Part shown: positions 14,312 through 15,497 of the stretch, in pieces
Position numbering within the stretch: the first letter of the stretch is position 1
Layout: every line of letters starts with the position of its first letter
Source: JABHGY01 sp964525185
GTDB taxonomy: Bacteria > Fidelibacterota > Marinisomatia > Marinisomatales > UBA1611
Direction of reading: 5' to 3'
Assembly: GCA_964525185.1 (NCBI GenBank)
Contig: CAZGFQ010000045.1
Span: forward strand, 1-15,497
DNA: 15,497 bases
The notes under the pieces: model-generated
What the model saw: only the letters and a program-made list of their open reading frames with translations
Databases searched by the model: none
What the model was told of the DNA's origin: nothing
Made by a program: the position numbers and the translations under genes

Positions 14312-15126
14312 TCTGTTTCGCTTTCTGTCTCATTGACGCGTTTTTTAATTTCAGCTGAAAGTTCTATAACGGCCATTACATAATTGTCTGAATGATTATA
14401 CGCTCGAATAGATTTATATATGCTTCCTGTTTTAGAATAATCATTACTATTTTTTTTATATCCATGACGAACCAAATAATTTGCAATACTGCCCAACACA
14501 TCTGGCCAATCATATGGACGACGAACACCATCTTCATCAAAGTCTACAGAATAGGCCACAAAACTGGATGGAATAAATTGACCAAACCCAAATGCGCCCG
14601 CATAAGAGCCCTCAATGGAGTGAGGGTCTACATGGTCTTTGTAGCAATAATCAATATATGATGCTAATTCTTTTGATGCCCACTTGGCTCGCTTGGGCAT
14701 GGTGTGGATTTGGGTATAGAGAGAATTAAAAACGGTAAATCCTTTATGATGTGTTCCATAATTACTTTCTATTCCTGCTATACTACATATAATAAATGGA
14801 TCAATATTAAAGCGTTCTGTTACGCGGTTAAATAACGCTTTATTTTCATTATAGAATTTGGCGCCGGCAACAATTCGAGATTCTTTTACAAATAATTTCC
14901 GATATTGCTCCCATGTTTTCTTTTCCCATGGACGAGCAAAACGATCTGGAATTTCTTGATGAGTTGTTATAAGACTATTAGAAAAAGCTTTTTCAATAAA
15001 GTCTAATGGTACATTTTTTCCTTCTAAGCGATCTTTAACCATACGAAAGGCGAGATCGCCTTGTATGTCATCAACAGCCAATAAGCCGGTGGTGATGCTG
15101 AATAATATAATGAGTAATTTTTTCAT
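14308..15126 (-). CDS. mltB: MltB-type lytic murein transglycosylase
   Basis: A 272-residue exported enzyme that cleaves the MurNAc-GlcNAc bond of peptidoglycan with formation of 1,6-anhydro-MurNAc. A Sec signal peptide covers about 1-17 (LLIILFSITTGLLA). No lipobox Cys is present, unlike E. coli MltB, so it should be soluble in the periplasm. The catalytic Glu120 sits in GIESNYG, followed by NSLYT, the motif GSYAGAFGFGQF (173-184), an EF-hand-like loop DFDEDGVRRPYDW (195-207) as in Slt35, and AYNHSDNYV (242-250). The ATG at 15124-15126 is preceded by AGGG. The stop overlaps the TTG start of ppc, so the two genes are probably translated from one message. A functional link between them is not evident. 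Confidence 0.92.
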   Translation of the reverse strand: MKKLLIILFSITTGLLAVDDIQGDLAFRMVKDRLEGKNVPLDFIEKAFSNSLITTHQEIPDRFARPWEKKTWEQYRKLFVKESRIVAGAKFYNENKALFNRVTERFNIDPFIICSIAGIESNYGTHHKGFTVFNSLYTQIHTMPKRAKWASKELASYIDYCYKDHVDPHSIEGSYAGAFGFGQFIPSSFVAYSVDFDEDGVRRPYDWPDVLGSIANYLVRHGYKKNSNDYSKTGSIYKSIRAYNHSDNYVMAVIELSAEIKKRVNETESETD

Positions 15127-15205
15127 GATTCCCTAAATAGTGTCGGGGAATTTATTATGACAGTTAACAGATTAGAAGCGCTATTGATACGTGTTTGTTA
15201 AAATT
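15127..15205 (-). other. Short intergenic gap before mltB
   Basis: 79 bp between the FGE-like gene and mltB. It contains the mltB ribosome-binding-like AGGG and a weak 6-bp inverted repeat (ATTCCC with GGGAAT) whose right arm partly overlaps it. No strong terminator or promoter is visible. The three genes could share a transcript. Confidence 0.4.
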
Positions 15206-15497
15206 TTAAAAGTTTTTTGATATATCTTTCACGCATCGAAACCCCTGGACATTTTGCCGCTGTTCTACATCCGGCGGATTGTCGCCTCGATTATATACGC
15301 GTAATCCTTTATGCCAACTATACCAATGACCTCCGCGAGTAACTTTTGTTGTTCCGGTTTTTGGCCCCTGAGGATTTTCTACTTCTGATGCCTTATAATA
15401 ATCATCTTTATACCAATCTTGACACCATTCAGACACATTTCCTGCCATATCAAATAATCCATATGCATTCGGACGAAAGCTGCCAACGGGAGATGTG
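15206..15497 (-). CDS. Formylglycine-generating enzyme (SUMF1/FGE-sulfatase) domain protein, C-terminal part
   Basis: The frame is open from the right edge to the TAA at 15206-15208, giving the last 96 residues of a longer protein (16 codons upstream of MAGNVSEW are also open). Family motifs are clear: SPVGSFRPNAYGLFDMAGNV, then EWCQDWY, RGGHWYSWHKGLR and QGFRCV. These belong to the C-type-lectin-like FGE-sulfatase fold. True formylglycine-generating enzymes activate sulfatases by oxidising a cysteine, but many members in this family are regulatory, binding or metal-oxidase proteins (for example GldJ/GldK-type proteins in type IX systems). The missing N-terminal part, which would show a signal peptide or lipobox, is needed to choose between these. 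Confidence 0.88.
   Translation of the reverse strand, partial: TSPVGSFRPNAYGLFDMAGNVSEWCQDWYKDDYYKASEVENPQGPKTGTTKVTRGGHWYSWHKGLRVYNRGDNPPDVEQRQNVQGFRCVKDISKNF

Overview
This AT-rich window (I estimate 36-38% G+C, not computed) carries seven complete or near-complete genes and two genes cut by the window edges. The secreted proteins point to the FCB group of bacteria. Two of them end in the Gly/Asn/Pro-rich C-terminal domain of Por/type IX-type sorting (FlgD-like Ig fold, YPNPFNPTT motif, final KxxLLK). The phosphoenolpyruvate carboxylase is the HPTQFYPG variant that I associate with Bacteroidota-like lineages. My best guess is a marine Candidatus Marinimicrobia (SAR406/Neomarinimicrobiota) or a close relative. 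This rests on protein style, not on a marker gene.

Layout, left to right. A 15-codon start of an unknown gene (1-47, minus) follows apaG (52-429, minus) closely enough to be translationally coupled. Divergent from apaG is a membrane-anchored M28 aminopeptidase with PA and PDZ domains (500-2311, plus). Convergent with it is a two-gene minus-strand operon: a Tat-exported intradiol ring-cleavage dioxygenase (3555-4466) followed 7 nt later by a Tat lipoprotein FAD amine oxidase (2333-3547). Together they look like an extracytoplasmic oxidation module for aromatic or amine compounds. A 2316-residue secreted modular protein (4657-11607, minus) fills the middle. On the right, an operon-like minus-strand run holds the end of a formylglycine-generating-enzyme-like protein (15206-15497), an MltB-type lytic transglycosylase (14308-15126) and ppc (11780-14311). 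ppc starts on a TTG that overlaps the mltB stop.

Two structures stand out. First, the giant gene is bracketed by direct repeats of the 3' end of ppc. A 14-codon ppc tail with only synonymous differences lies at 4486-4527, 19 nt upstream of the dioxygenase, and the native tail lies at 11780-11821. This suggests that the 7.3-kb giant-gene segment was inserted at the end of ppc, splitting an older ppc-dioxygenase-oxidase arrangement. Second, the giant protein is built like nested dolls. An uncharacterised ~125-140-residue module (signatures ADWTLEENQDR and NGGGFAYYR) is inserted inside a beta-helix domain, apparently again inside that first copy (head-head-tail-tail order), and a third time inside a cadherin-like domain. 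A separate ~250-residue domain interrupts a BACON/ASH-like Ig domain. This looks like in-frame spread of protein-coding insertion modules.
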